The translations under genes were made by a program, and so were the position numbers. The notes under the pieces were generated by a model. It saw nothing but the letters and a program-made list of their open reading frames with translations, did not search any database and was not told where the DNA came from. Of a DNA stretch of 33,111 nucleotides, positions 7,549 through 15,576 are shown in pieces. Source of the stretch: Cricetibacter osteomyelitidis. Lineage in GTDB: Bacteria > Pseudomonadota > Gammaproteobacteria > Enterobacterales > Pasteurellaceae. The DNA is taken from assembly GCF_004340985.1 (NCBI RefSeq), contig NZ_SLYB01000028.1, positions 1 through 33,111 on the forward strand. Reading direction: 5' to 3'. Position 1 is the stretch's first letter; each line of letters opens with the position of its first letter.

Positions 7549-7825
7549 GCTAAAATTAGCAGACAGACTTAATGCCTTATAACTACTTTCATTCCGAATA
7601 TCCGTAAACGTCAGTGTATTGGTCGTCAGTTCACTGTTATCCGGATTGCGGCTGGCAATAGCACCACCGGTTAATGTGACGTTATCCGCATGAATATGAT
7701 AGCCGCCTTCTTCGGCAAATAATCCCGTCTGTTTGCCGACTTGTTTAAAGTGACTGCCGGCTCGGTTACCGCTGCCGCCTAAGCGAAAATCTCATGCGCT
7801 GCCAAAGCCGAACTCTATTTGTAAT
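7200..7825. repeat. Type-B FHA backbone repeat, copy 2
   Basis: About 0.6 kb shared with 10867-11492 (offset 3667) and with 151-870 (offset about 7012). Copies 2 and 3 are nearly identical across 7210-7560, and copy 1 differs at scattered sites. All three carry the uptake word AAGTGCGGT at the same internal position (464, 7476, 11143). Confidence 0.85.
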
Positions 7826-7828
7826 CGT
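7549..7828 (-). pseudogene. Upstream part of the type-B fragment, interrupted by TGA
   Basis: The same frame as the 627-aa ORF continues upstream with SLSANF, then EEGGYHIHADNVTLTGGAIA, then GGSGNRAGSHFKQVG. At 7792-7794 the codon for Trp in GSAWDFRL (intact at 11.46 kb) has become TGA, a single G-to-A change. Beyond it the frame reads LQIEFGFGSA before homology ends near 7828, about 28 bases after the preceding immunity gene's stop. There is no start codon of its own. Confidence 0.75.
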
Positions 7829-7855
7829 TTAGCATCGCTATTATGATGAAACAAT

Positions 7856-8308
7856 TCAGTTTTTATTGATATTATCTAGATGTTTTTTTATTTTTGTATA
7901 AAATTCATCTATTGATTGTATATCAACAGACCATTCGGATATTTTTTTCCCTTCTTCATTAAACAGATTTCTATTTGGTATAAAAGTATTAATATTCTCA
8001 AGGGTGAAGTTATCATATTCATCCGGAAACAAAATTTTATTTTGAATAAAAACATTATTTTTTTCAAAGTACAAGATCCAAGAAAAAATGAAATTAGGTT
8101 CTAATTCAGCTGACACTAACAAAATAGCTTTATTTTCTTTTTTTCTATTAATTAATGAATTGATCCAGCTTTTCAAATAATCTTTTTCATCCCAGAAGCC
8201 AATAGGGATGAGAAAATCCTCTTGAAAATCATTAATAAAAATCCTTGTTGGAATATTTAATCCAAATTCAGTCATTACTGGTGGAGATTTAAATACAATA
8301 TCAAACAT
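7856..8308 (-). CDS. Predicted CDI immunity protein (CdiI-like, 150 aa)
   Basis: 150 aa, soluble. Opening MFDIVFKSPPVMTEFGLNIP, middle INDFQEDFLIPIGFWDEKDY, and later KISEWSVDIQSIDEFY resemble a family of CDI immunity proteins I recall from gamma-proteobacterial cdiA-CT/cdiI pairs (opening MF-x-I-x-FK-x-PPV, internal INDF-x-E-x-x-x-IP-x-x-FW). No numbered Imm family is claimed. The ATG at 8308 lies three bases after the stop of a 43-codon toxin tail (8312-8314). It is followed by the FHA fragment at ~7828. Confidence 0.65.
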   Translation of the reverse strand: MFDIVFKSPPVMTEFGLNIPTRIFINDFQEDFLIPIGFWDEKDYLKSWINSLINRKKENKAILLVSAELEPNFIFSWILYFEKNNVFIQNKILFPDEYDNFTLENINTFIPNRNLFNEEGKKISEWSVDIQSIDEFYTKIKKHLDNINKN

Positions 8309-8311
8309 AGT

Positions 8312-8443
8312 TTAGTCCTTAATTCTATTTAAATTTTTATCATATGTTCCTAGCCTATTTCCTCTTTTATCAAACATCTTCCAACCGTTGCTGATATTGT
8401 GTTCATTAAGGTCAAGCGTAATATAAATTGTTGAAACTGGCAT
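8312..8443 (-). CDS. Truncated toxin tail (43 aa) of the CdiI-like pair
   Basis: A 43-codon frame with ATG at 8443 ends three bases before the immunity ATG. It contains NISNGWKMFDKRGNRLGTYD, a basic/aromatic beta-hairpin ending like those of small RNase toxins, where only the last strands survive. No backbone precedes it. The preceding immunity gene ends 27 bp upstream, so the delivery part and most of the toxin have been deleted. It is most likely non-toxic as it stands. Confidence 0.5.
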   Translation of the reverse strand: MPVSTIYITLDLNEHNISNGWKMFDKRGNRLGTYDKNLNRIKD

Positions 8444-8469
8444 AAATATTATGCATTAGTTGCGTTTAT

Positions 8470-8724
8470 TCATAATTTAAATTCAGAATTATAAAATTCT
8501 GCTGAAAGATAATAAGAGAAGTCAAAATGATTTTTGGACTTAAAAAAACCTAATTTTTCTAATTGTATTTGATTTAATTCATAAATACCTAATCCTTCAT
8601 CATCATCCTTATCAAAATTAATTATTTTACGTAGTTCTTTTAAATCCTTATTTATTATAATCTTAAAAATTAGTTGTTCAGTTTTATTATCAAAAACCTC
8701 GATAAATCTTGTAAAATAAAGCAT
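8470..8724 (-). CDS. Immunity protein for the colicin-E3-type rRNase
   Basis: 84 aa, the size of colicin E3 immunity (84-85 aa) but not obviously the same sequence. It has RFIEVFDNKTEQLIFKI at the start, an acidic stretch FDKDDDEGLGIYEL, and a terminal FDFSYYLSAEFY. It resembles a small acidic family (the name DUF7683 comes to mind, unverified) found beside E3-like toxins. Acidic, soluble character fits binding to a basic RNase. It starts 16 bases after the stop of the E3-like domain (8740-8742), with an AGTGGAGAAG ribosome site in the gap. CdiA-CT of Enterobacter cloacae is a known precedent for an E3-like toxin with an unrelated immunity. Confidence 0.7.
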   Translation of the reverse strand: MLYFTRFIEVFDNKTEQLIFKIIINKDLKELRKIINFDKDDDEGLGIYELNQIQLEKLGFFKSKNHFDFSYYLSAEFYNSEFKL

Positions 8725-8739
8725 TTTTTCTTCTCCACT

Positions 8740-8964
8740 TTACGGTTCAATAGTTCTTTTGGGGTCTGCTGGCTTTGTTTGATTTCCCGTTTTATAATCA
8801 AACTCTCCTAAATGCTTTCCTCTTTTATTGTAGACCTCTAAAGCCCCATGTTGAGAATCCCATTCATATATTCGTCCATCTTTATCTTTCCAGCGAGCTC
8901 GTAAACTGGAACCACCTTGAAAAGGTGTTTTGGGGACTGAATATAATGTAATAAGCTTTATTCG
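8740..8964 (-). pseudogene. Colicin-E3-type 16S rRNase domain, orphan without start
   Basis: 74 open codons from 8964 to the TAA at 8740. The stretch KDGRIYEWDSQHGALEVYN-x-RGKHLGEFD followed by TGNQTKPADPKR is unmistakably the cytotoxic domain of colicin E3/cloacin DF13, which cleaves 16S rRNA between A1493 and G1494. Asp36, His39, Glu43 and Arg70 correspond to the catalytic set of colicin E3 (Asp510, His513, Glu517, Arg545). The domain seems complete, but a TGA lies just upstream (8965-8967), there is no ATG, and no backbone is attached because the frame starts 3 bp after the previous immunity gene. It is a stored toxin tail, dormant unless recombined. Confidence 0.85.
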
Positions 8965-8967
8965 TCA

Positions 8968-9573
8968 TCACTTAACAATGCTAGATTCTATATAATAATT
9001 AAAATACTCACTTTTACCGCAATATTGTAAAAATTTAATTCCTATTGAATAATCCTCATTCAGTGAAATCACTCCAAATCCCGTATCATCATGAGGATAT
9101 AGTGCAATCTGCAATTTAGGGTTTACAAGAAAACAAACTTGCCCAACAACTTTGCTGTATGATAGTGCCATAACCATTTCACAAAATGGCATAAAAAAGT
9201 CTTTATCAAAATGAATACTGAGATGTTTAGCTAATAAAGGTGCATCATCTAAGTACTCTATATAACTATCTGTTAATGGTTTCAAATATCCTTTTTCTTT
9301 AGATATTTCATAAATATCATTATAGATATTGAATCTAGGATCTAAATCGGCTTTATCATCAAAACATAATGCGGAAATAAGAATAAAATCCTCTAAGTCA
9401 CTTGAGAAAAAATTATAAAATAATTCACAAGCAAGTTTTATTCCCATTAAAGGTTCTGCTGTTTCTGTTTCTTCAAAATAACCAATCCATGTTGAACTAG
9501 TGCTAAATCCATTAAAATTAATATTAGCCAAATGAATACTCTTATTTATTATCAAATTTGATGATTTTTCCAT
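8968..9573 (-). CDS. Predicted immunity protein for the 842-aa cassette's toxin
   Basis: 201 aa from the ATG at 9573 (a GTG lies one codon earlier). An AGGAG box about 6-7 nt upstream supports this start. It overlaps the toxin gene's end by 32 bases, strong coupling. It is acidic and soluble, with FNGFSTSSTWIGYF, ELFYNFFSSDLEDFILISAL and YPHDDTGFGVISLNEDYSIG. I recognise no family. Larger than most immunity proteins here. Confidence 0.65.
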   Translation of the reverse strand: MEKSSNLIINKSIHLANINFNGFSTSSTWIGYFEETETAEPLMGIKLACELFYNFFSSDLEDFILISALCFDDKADLDPRFNIYNDIYEISKEKGYLKPLTDSYIEYLDDAPLLAKHLSIHFDKDFFMPFCEMVMALSYSKVVGQVCFLVNPKLQIALYPHDDTGFGVISLNEDYSIGIKFLQYCGKSEYFNYYIESSIVK

Positions 9574-12070
9574 CACTAACTCCTACTGTTATTTTTTTAG
9601 TTTTGCTTGGTCTATTTTTTCCCAAACCAACTTTCCATTCACCTAGTTTATCTGAATGTTTCGTATTACTTTTTTCCCATATTTCATCAGTATAATTATT
9701 TTTGTACTGTTGACCATGTTTAGTAAAATCTTCAGGATGTGAAGTCGGAGTTCTAACAATATCTCCTTTCTTAGCACTATTCACTTTTTTCTTTGGAGTT
9801 TCAATATAATTTGTCGAAACAATTACATGATCATTCCAGTTTCCAACCTGAATTTCACCACCGACCAAAACATTATCATCCTTTCCCTGTTCATAAATTG
9901 GTGTTTCTAATGTTTGCTTTCCATTAGGTTGCAGTACAGGAGTTGTTAAAATTGTTGGTTTACTTTCAATAACTTCAAAGCCACCTAATTTCGGTATATC
10001 TGTAGGATCTAATATGCTATATTTTAATGAAAAATGAAGTATATTTTGGGTCATAAGTTTATTATTTCCCATCATATAAACCATTAATAAATGATCAAAT
10101 TCATCTGATGACAAATGATCTATCATATTGGATAATTTTTCAGCATTTAATTGAATAATTCCTGCTGCCAACGTAACTTGTGCAATATCTTTTACAATAG
10201 GTTTAACAAGTATATTTTTACAAGATGAGGCTTTCAAACAAGCAGAACCAGCCATTTTTGCTGCCCAAGCATAATTATTCTCCACCGCCCTTTCAGCAGT
10301 CGCCACTCCCTCAATAGCATTTGCAGTAGCAGAACCGTTCGTTGTTGCTCCGCCAACCAATCCTCCTGCAATCATACTTGCCGTTTTCAGTAACTCTTTT
10401 TCCGATTGGTTTAATGCTTCTATCGGTTTATTGTAAACTTTTTCAGCCAATAGCATTGCTGTGCCTTCGCCTGCGATACCGGCGAGTGCCCCGGCAGCAC
10501 TGTCTAAACCGGCAGCTTTAAACTCTACAGCGGAAAGTACCGCATGAGCCAGTAAGTTAGCAGTTTTGCTATCTTTGGTCGCTTCATGTATTAGATTATT
10601 TGCTGTCGGAGATAAAGCCGCCGTTGCCACTTGTGCGGTAGATTGCCCTGCTAAAATTGCACCGGTAATCGCACTAATGGTTTTGGCTGTTTGGTAATTA
10701 TTGCCGCCAATTCCCCAGTTCTCTTGTTTTGCTTTTGCAAGCAGGATGGCGTTGTTAGCTTGTACCTCAGCAGTTTTATCACCACGTTCAATCGCTTGAT
10801 GGCGTGCATTTTCGGCAGCTGCCATTTCAACCGCAGCCTCACTGCGTTTATTGGCAGCATAGGTTTCCACTGCACCGACTATTTTCCCCACCGCCTCACT
10901 GATTTTACCTTGCTCATAAAGCACTTGATTGATATCTTTCGGGGCATTTACCTTGTCATTTGCCAAGTTGATTTCCGTATTAATGCCTAGTGCTTTTGCC
11001 GTGGTTTCTGTCGGTTGGGTATCCTTATTTAGGGTGATTTTGCCTTCAGTTAAGGTCGCTTTAGTCAGGCTGCTATCACTATCGCTTTCATACATCGGCA
11101 AACCTAAATTTGGTGTGGCGTATTTCTGTCCCTTAACCGTATAAGTGCGGTCACTTTCTCGTGTTTTCTCTTTATGGGTATCCTTATCAAAATAACGGTC
11201 GTCTTTTTGTCCCATGCTAAAATCAGCAGACAGACTTAATGCCTGATAACGACTTTCATTTCGAATATTCCTAAACGTCAGTGTATTGGTCGTCAGTTCA
11301 CTGTTCTCCTGATTACGACTGGCAATGGCGCCACCGGTTAGCGTGACGTTATCCGCATGAATATGATAACCGCCCTCTTCGGCAAATAATCCCGTCTGTT
11401 TGCCGACTTGTTTAAAGTGGCTGCCGGCTCGGTTGCCGCTGCCACTTAAGCGAAAATCCCATGCGCTGCCAAAGCCGAACTCTATTTGTAATCCTGCACT
11501 CATACTGCGGCTGGATTGGTGCTGTTGGTCTTGTTGGCTTTCGAGGATTAAATCCTTTCCAATATCGGCATTGATGGTGTCGGCAAGTGCCGTTGTGCCT
11601 CGTAAAGTTGTGTTTGCACCGCTTTTGAGGTTTAAGGTTTCGGTATCAATAAAAGTGTTTTGATATGCCGTGCGTTCGTCGCCGGATTTATTGCTGCCGT
11701 AACCCACTTTGGCATACAGCGACCAACCGGTGTTTGCCCCTACGCTAAATGCTGTGCCTACTTCCACACCCACATTCTGACCGCTGCTTTTTTGTTTATA
11801 GAAGTCGGTGCCGGCGGTGAGGTTGATATCTTTCAGGGCATTAAGCGTTACTGCACTGTCTGCCAAGCGGTTACCATTGCTGTCCCGGCCGGTTAAGTCT
11901 GCACGTTCAAGATTAATATCACCACGTCGGGCTTGTAGCGTAATATTTTTACCATTAAGCGTGTTTGCCACACTTTCTTGGGTTTTTAAACTGCTATCGG
12001 TACGCCCGTGTGCCACACCGACACCGAATTCGGCACGGAAGAGTACCTGTTCGGTATTGTCAGCTATCAT
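9542..12070 (-). CDS. Orphan CdiA fragment: FHA-2 type B, VENN and unclassified toxin
   Basis: 842 codons, the longest intact type-B cassette. FHA-2 repeats with GKNITLQARRGDINL and INLTAGTDF (residues ~30-400), Ala-rich pre-toxin (430-590), VENN (~596, AERAVENNYAWA), a possible entry domain (600-730) and a toxin tail with HPEDFTKHGQQYKNNYTDEI, EKSNTKHSDKLGEWKVGLG and KKITVGVSDGKII. The tail's small, basic, Lys/Trp-rich character suggests a nuclease, but I do not recognise the family. The frame begins at an ATG 41 bp after the previous immunity gene with no signal peptide, so it would stay cytoplasmic if translated. The toxin end overlaps its immunity gene by 32 bp. Confidence 0.8.
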   Translation of the reverse strand: MIADNTEQVLFRAEFGVGVAHGRTDSSLKTQESVANTLNGKNITLQARRGDINLERADLTGRDSNGNRLADSAVTLNALKDINLTAGTDFYKQKSSGQNVGVEVGTAFSVGANTGWSLYAKVGYGSNKSGDERTAYQNTFIDTETLNLKSGANTTLRGTTALADTINADIGKDLILESQQDQQHQSSRSMSAGLQIEFGFGSAWDFRLSGSGNRAGSHFKQVGKQTGLFAEEGGYHIHADNVTLTGGAIASRNQENSELTTNTLTFRNIRNESRYQALSLSADFSMGQKDDRYFDKDTHKEKTRESDRTYTVKGQKYATPNLGLPMYESDSDSSLTKATLTEGKITLNKDTQPTETTAKALGINTEINLANDKVNAPKDINQVLYEQGKISEAVGKIVGAVETYAANKRSEAAVEMAAAENARHQAIERGDKTAEVQANNAILLAKAKQENWGIGGNNYQTAKTISAITGAILAGQSTAQVATAALSPTANNLIHEATKDSKTANLLAHAVLSAVEFKAAGLDSAAGALAGIAGEGTAMLLAEKVYNKPIEALNQSEKELLKTASMIAGGLVGGATTNGSATANAIEGVATAERAVENNYAWAAKMAGSACLKASSCKNILVKPIVKDIAQVTLAAGIIQLNAEKLSNMIDHLSSDEFDHLLMVYMMGNNKLMTQNILHFSLKYSILDPTDIPKLGGFEVIESKPTILTTPVLQPNGKQTLETPIYEQGKDDNVLVGGEIQVGNWNDHVIVSTNYIETPKKKVNSAKKGDIVRTPTSHPEDFTKHGQQYKNNYTDEIWEKSNTKHSDKLGEWKVGLGKNRPSKTKKITVGVSDGKIIKFDNK
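10867..11492. repeat. Type-B FHA backbone repeat, copy 3
   Basis: The intact member of the three-copy type-B repeat (partners 151-870 and 7200-7825). It encodes the segment from GFGSAWDFRL to VLYEQGKISEAVGKI. Exchange or deletion with copy 2 would remove 3667 bp and replace the ParB-like toxin's broken upstream part with this intact one. Confidence 0.85.
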
Positions 12071-12111
12071 CTATCCAACTGAAAATGATGCAGTAAGTGG
12101 TCTTATTTATA

Positions 12112-12615
12112 TTATCTATAAATACTCGTACAATATTCAAATGCTTTCATTACTGCTATACCAAGTTCTTCATCAGAAAGTGTTATAGGATATTCAAATG
12201 TTACAGTATTACCATTTTTATCTCTAACAGATGTAAATCCATCTAAGCTGTCTTGATGATGAGGAGTTACTATTAATTTTCCATTATTAATATCTATGGA
12301 TAGAAAATTCATATCCCTATAGATTTCTTTTTTATTTTTATATCCAAATTTTAATTTCATTTCTTTTTCGAGGCTATTTGTTAGGGATTTCATTTTTTCA
12401 GAATGAAATATTTTTTGAAATTCAGATATTTCCAAAACCCTACTTTCTTTTAATTTTTTTCGAATAATCTCACCTAAATAATCATGACTAATATCCAAGG
12501 AGGTATACTCAAAATTTTGTTCGGGATTTGTCATACCAATCAATCCTTTTAAATAAGAAGTAACAAGTAAAAAGTCTTTGTTTTTTCTAATTAATATACT
12601 CTTATTATCTTTCAT
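12112..12615 (-). CDS. cdiI: CdiI immunity protein, DUF1436 (EC869/TA271-type)
   Basis: 167 aa. The C-terminal motif ITLSDEELGIAVMKAFEYC, preceded by DSLDGFTSVRDKNGN, matches the DUF1436/CdiI family that neutralises the CdiA-CT nucleases of E. coli EC869 and TA271 type. The upstream gene encodes just such a nuclease, so the two assignments support each other. The ATG at 12615 is one base after the toxin's stop (12617-12619). It is cytoplasmic and expected to bind the toxin by beta-augmentation, as in the known complexes. A type-B FHA fragment follows about 40 bp after its stop. Confidence 0.85.
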   Translation of the reverse strand: MKDNKSILIRKNKDFLLVTSYLKGLIGMTNPEQNFEYTSLDISHDYLGEIIRKKLKESRVLEISEFQKIFHSEKMKSLTNSLEKEMKLKFGYKNKKEIYRDMNFLSIDINNGKLIVTPHHQDSLDGFTSVRDKNGNTVTFEYPITLSDEELGIAVMKAFEYCTSIYR

Positions 12616-12616
12616 A

Positions 12617-15085
12617 TTATTTTACCTCTTTCACAATGATTTTCACCCCTAAAGATTCAGCATAATTAACAGATTTATTAATTGCCTCAAATTGTTTCTT
12701 AGTTGTTCCATGCGGAATCGCTAAGTACATTTCTTTAGTTTTTATATTTTGATTATTGATTATAAAATCTCCCTTACCATCACTTTTAAAATTCACCATA
12801 TCATCTACATATTTATTTAATTGATAGGTAATACGTTTGGGATCTTTGTATGTTTTCGCACCTACGGTATCCATTGTTTTAGCACTAATTGCTGTGCCAT
12901 CAGGTAATAAATGATCGAATGCTTTAAAATTTGATTTAATGCTGTTTAAATCAAGAGTTCCTTCAGGAAGTGTTTGCTGTAAATAGCTTTCCCAAGCCTT
13001 ACCTTGTTTATGGATAGGTCCCCATTCAATATTGACATCTGTATTAGATAGCACGCCGTCTTTTAGCATTAGTTTGCCAACACCATTCAATCCAAATTTA
13101 GCAATGTTTGGAATAGCTTTAGCAAGAATTGTCGTTCCCCCGATTACACCAAGCTCAGTATTTAGATATGTTTCCATTCTGAGCAAATCAGCTTCTCTTG
13201 TTTTTCCTTGCAATTCAAGTTGATCGGCTTCGGCTAATTTCGCTTTGATATCATTTGAAATGGTGTCGATTGGTGAAGCAGCAAATTCCTTAATGGCTTG
13301 TCCGATTAATGCAAGTTTCTTTTGAGCAACTTGATTACCAGCTAATGCTTCATAAGTGATGTTAGCTAATTCAGCACTTTCCATCAGTGCATCATTCAGC
13401 ATTTTTGTTAACGCTTCTTTAGCAACATCACTCATATAAGAATTTTGAACTTGAGTGTGCATTTTTAATGTTGTCATATAATCGGTATTAAAATCAGAGC
13501 CTATCTCATAAGCATCGGCATAATTCATATTGTTATAACTTGCAAATGCATCAGCTAATATCTTTCGTTCACTCGTACAAGCTGAACTGACTGCATCTCG
13601 GCAGGCATTTTCAAGAGCAAGATTTCGGTTAAGACTTAAGGTATTGAGCTCACCAAGTCGTTTCCTCTGACTACTGCAATCTGTACCTGATTCCTCACAT
13701 TCTCTAATTTCTTTCAAAAGTTGATTTCTTTCTTTTGCCTCATCTGCAAAAAGATAATTATTCTCCACAGCCCGTTTCCCAGTCTCAGCTCCAGCCACCG
13801 TATCTGCCGTGCTATTGCCTACGATACCTGCAGCTAATCCACTCGCTAACTGACTTAAAAACACCACATTTTGTTTTTCATTACTGGTGAGCTTATCAAT
13901 CGGTTTGTCATAGAACTTTTCTGCAATTAGCATTGCTGTGCCTTCAGCGGTAACACCGGCTACTGCACCGGCAAGGGCATTATTGCCGGTAACTTGAGCT
14001 TCAATGGCACTAAGCACTGCATGCGCAGCGAGGTTTGCCGGTTTGTTAATAGTACCGTCAGCATTTTGGGTTGCTTCATGGATTTTTTTATTAAGATACG
14101 GACTTGCCAATGCCACTACGGCTTGCTCCGGGCTTTTATTGGCTAAACCCTGTAATGCGGCAGTCACGGCTTTAATGGTTTGTCCTTTGGTACTGCCGAT
14201 GCCATAACTGTCATCATAGGCTTTTTGAGCATTGTTGACTTTATCTTGAGCCCTTTGCATTGTCGGGTCATTTTTGATTTTTTCCTCCGACCAATTTTCA
14301 TCTTTTGCTCGTTGTTTGATTTTGCCAAGTTCAAGATTAGCCTGCTCAATGGCTTCCAATTCCTTATGTGCTGCAATTTTTATCGCATTGTCGGATATTT
14401 CACCAATTACTTTCGCCATTTCTTGCTGTTCACGGATTTTTTGGAGATTTTGTTTGCCTACTTTTTCATTGGTATTTTTTGTGTCCCGTAAAAGTGCGGT
14501 CGGTATTCCGCCATTTTTCACATTCAGATTGATATTCGCGGATACCGCAGATTTTGTGGTGCTGCTATCACTTTCACGACGATTACCCAATAAACTCATT
14601 GCCGCAGAAGTCGGATTAAAACCGCTCGTGCCGGCATTTATGCTGACGCTTTCAGTTTTCAACTTGCTATAATTGTGCATATCTGCCGAGCCAAAGGTTT
14701 TCGTACTGAATTGATTTTTATCCGTAGTGGCTTCACTTTCAATGATTGCTCCATTAAGCTGAGTATGTCCCTCCACATTGACATCCATACCACCGGAACC
14801 CACGCGAATGCCAGATTGCTGATTTACTTGGGCATAATCCATTTTCGCTTTACTGTAGCTGGCATTTACGCTACCGCCACCACCGGAGCCATAGGTCACG
14901 GAAACACTACCGCCGGCACTGATTTGCTTGGATTCGTATTTTTCTGTATCTTGGCGGCTGGTTATGTCTAAGCCTTTGATATTCGCTTCCACATCAATTC
15001 CGCTTTTGCCGTCAATTGCTCTTATTTTTCTTTTTACAGATGCGTAAAACCTTATCATATTAGGCTTTAACCATATTTTAAACAT
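12617..15085 (-). CDS. Orphan CdiA fragment with EC869-type PD-(D/E)XK nuclease toxin
   Basis: 822 aa. Residues ~30-436 are nearly identical to residues ~1705-2110 of the full-length CdiA (FHA-2 end and pre-toxin). VENN is at ~437, an entry domain follows (440-690), then the toxin: KQGKAWESYL (Glu ~698), FKAFDHLLPDG (Asp ~723), AISAKTMDT (Ser ~734, Lys ~736), NPKRITYQL-like helix, YLAIPHGTT and YAESLGVKIIVKEVK. This is the CdiA-CT EC869 (o11) type of Zn-dependent nuclease with its Glu-Asp-Ser-Lys active site. The start at 15085 has an AAAGGA box ~9 nt upstream, but the N-terminus is a junction sequence without a secretion signal. The EC869 toxin is known to cleave nucleic acid in the target cytoplasm. 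Cognate cdiI follows after 1 bp. Confidence 0.88.
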   Translation of the reverse strand: MFKIWLKPNMIRFYASVKRKIRAIDGKSGIDVEANIKGLDITSRQDTEKYESKQISAGGSVSVTYGSGGGGSVNASYSKAKMDYAQVNQQSGIRVGSGGMDVNVEGHTQLNGAIIESEATTDKNQFSTKTFGSADMHNYSKLKTESVSINAGTSGFNPTSAAMSLLGNRRESDSSTTKSAVSANINLNVKNGGIPTALLRDTKNTNEKVGKQNLQKIREQQEMAKVIGEISDNAIKIAAHKELEAIEQANLELGKIKQRAKDENWSEEKIKNDPTMQRAQDKVNNAQKAYDDSYGIGSTKGQTIKAVTAALQGLANKSPEQAVVALASPYLNKKIHEATQNADGTINKPANLAAHAVLSAIEAQVTGNNALAGAVAGVTAEGTAMLIAEKFYDKPIDKLTSNEKQNVVFLSQLASGLAAGIVGNSTADTVAGAETGKRAVENNYLFADEAKERNQLLKEIRECEESGTDCSSQRKRLGELNTLSLNRNLALENACRDAVSSACTSERKILADAFASYNNMNYADAYEIGSDFNTDYMTTLKMHTQVQNSYMSDVAKEALTKMLNDALMESAELANITYEALAGNQVAQKKLALIGQAIKEFAASPIDTISNDIKAKLAEADQLELQGKTREADLLRMETYLNTELGVIGGTTILAKAIPNIAKFGLNGVGKLMLKDGVLSNTDVNIEWGPIHKQGKAWESYLQQTLPEGTLDLNSIKSNFKAFDHLLPDGTAISAKTMDTVGAKTYKDPKRITYQLNKYVDDMVNFKSDGKGDFIINNQNIKTKEMYLAIPHGTTKKQFEAINKSVNYAESLGVKIIVKEVK
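13756..14994. repeat. 1.24-kb direct repeat shared with full-length cdiA (copy 1)
   Basis: Base-by-base comparison of several stretches with 20269-21507 shows a constant offset of 6513 and only occasional substitutions. The edges are sharp: VENN motif on the toxin side, and the codons for KGLDITSRQ and the few before it on the other. It carries an uptake word at 14492. Confidence 0.9.
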
Positions 15086-15148
15086 TAAATTTGTCCTTTA
15101 AACCTAATATTATTTATTGCTTCAAAATATATAAGTTCATATAAAGCA

Positions 15149-15415
15149 TTAACTATAAGGTGTTCCCCTATTCCATCCAGGTTTAATTATTAAAAATCGA
15201 TCTTGTTTTCTTTTCTTGCATTGCTCTAAGAAAATAAGAATTGTTTCAATATTTAATGGGTACTTCTCAATCATTACTTTAGGTATAAAATAATGTTCTT
15301 CATAATCAACTACTCCAGTAGTAACAGGGAATGATAAGAAAAATCTATTGGTTATAGTATCAACCCCTAATGAGAAGTTATACTCTGAATTATGATATAT
15401 TTCCTTAAATCTCAT
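15149..15415 (-). CDS. Predicted soluble immunity protein (88 aa)
   Basis: 88 aa, no membrane segment. It contains NSEYNFSLGVDTITNRFFLS, VDYEEHYFIPK and a basic end (CKKRKQDRFLIIKPGWNRG). I recall similar proteins next to polymorphic-toxin tails but have no family name. The ATG at 15415 overlaps the stop of the 53-codon toxin tail by one base (TGATG), clear coupling. It is the last gene before the EC869-type cassette. Confidence 0.65.
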   Translation of the reverse strand: MRFKEIYHNSEYNFSLGVDTITNRFFLSFPVTTGVVDYEEHYFIPKVMIEKYPLNIETILIFLEQCKKRKQDRFLIIKPGWNRGTPYS

Positions 15416-15576
15416 CAGTTTAATTCCTGAATACTTAATTTATGATTAAGAGATTTATTAAAATCTATCACTGCTTCATTATTGCCATTTGGTAGTTTTC
15501 CAACGGGTACGATGACACAAGGTTGTAACCATTCGATATCGTAGGGGAATTCGCCTAGGATGGTAATTTTATTCAT
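15415..15576 (-). CDS. Truncated toxin tail (53 aa)
   Basis: A 53-codon frame whose ATG (15576) overlaps the end of the preceding membrane protein gene by 8 bases and whose TGA overlaps the next immunity ATG. It contains ILGEFPYDIEWLQP, VPVGKLPNGNNEAVIDFNKS. The last part resembles the end of the decayed toxin at 18.2 kb (SGGVNEAVVDFNKN), so both probably descend from related toxins. Only the C-terminal strands remain, with no backbone or delivery region. Confidence 0.55.
   Translation of the reverse strand: MNKITILGEFPYDIEWLQPCVIVPVGKLPNGNNEAVIDFNKSLNHKLSIQELN

Noticed and set aside
7262-11896. Plus-strand ORFs of 60-130 codons (such as 7262-7477, 10691-10990, 10929-11144, 11400-11663, 11660-11896)
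   Set aside because: They lie antisense to FHA backbone repeats, recur identically wherever the repeat recurs, lack ribosome sites, and read as low-complexity shadow translations.
13032-14971. Plus-strand ORFs antisense to the 822-aa cassette (and their twins at 20517-21484)
   Set aside because: Their duplication simply follows the 1.24-kb repeat. They have no recognisable domains and the sense frame is a clear CdiA pre-toxin.
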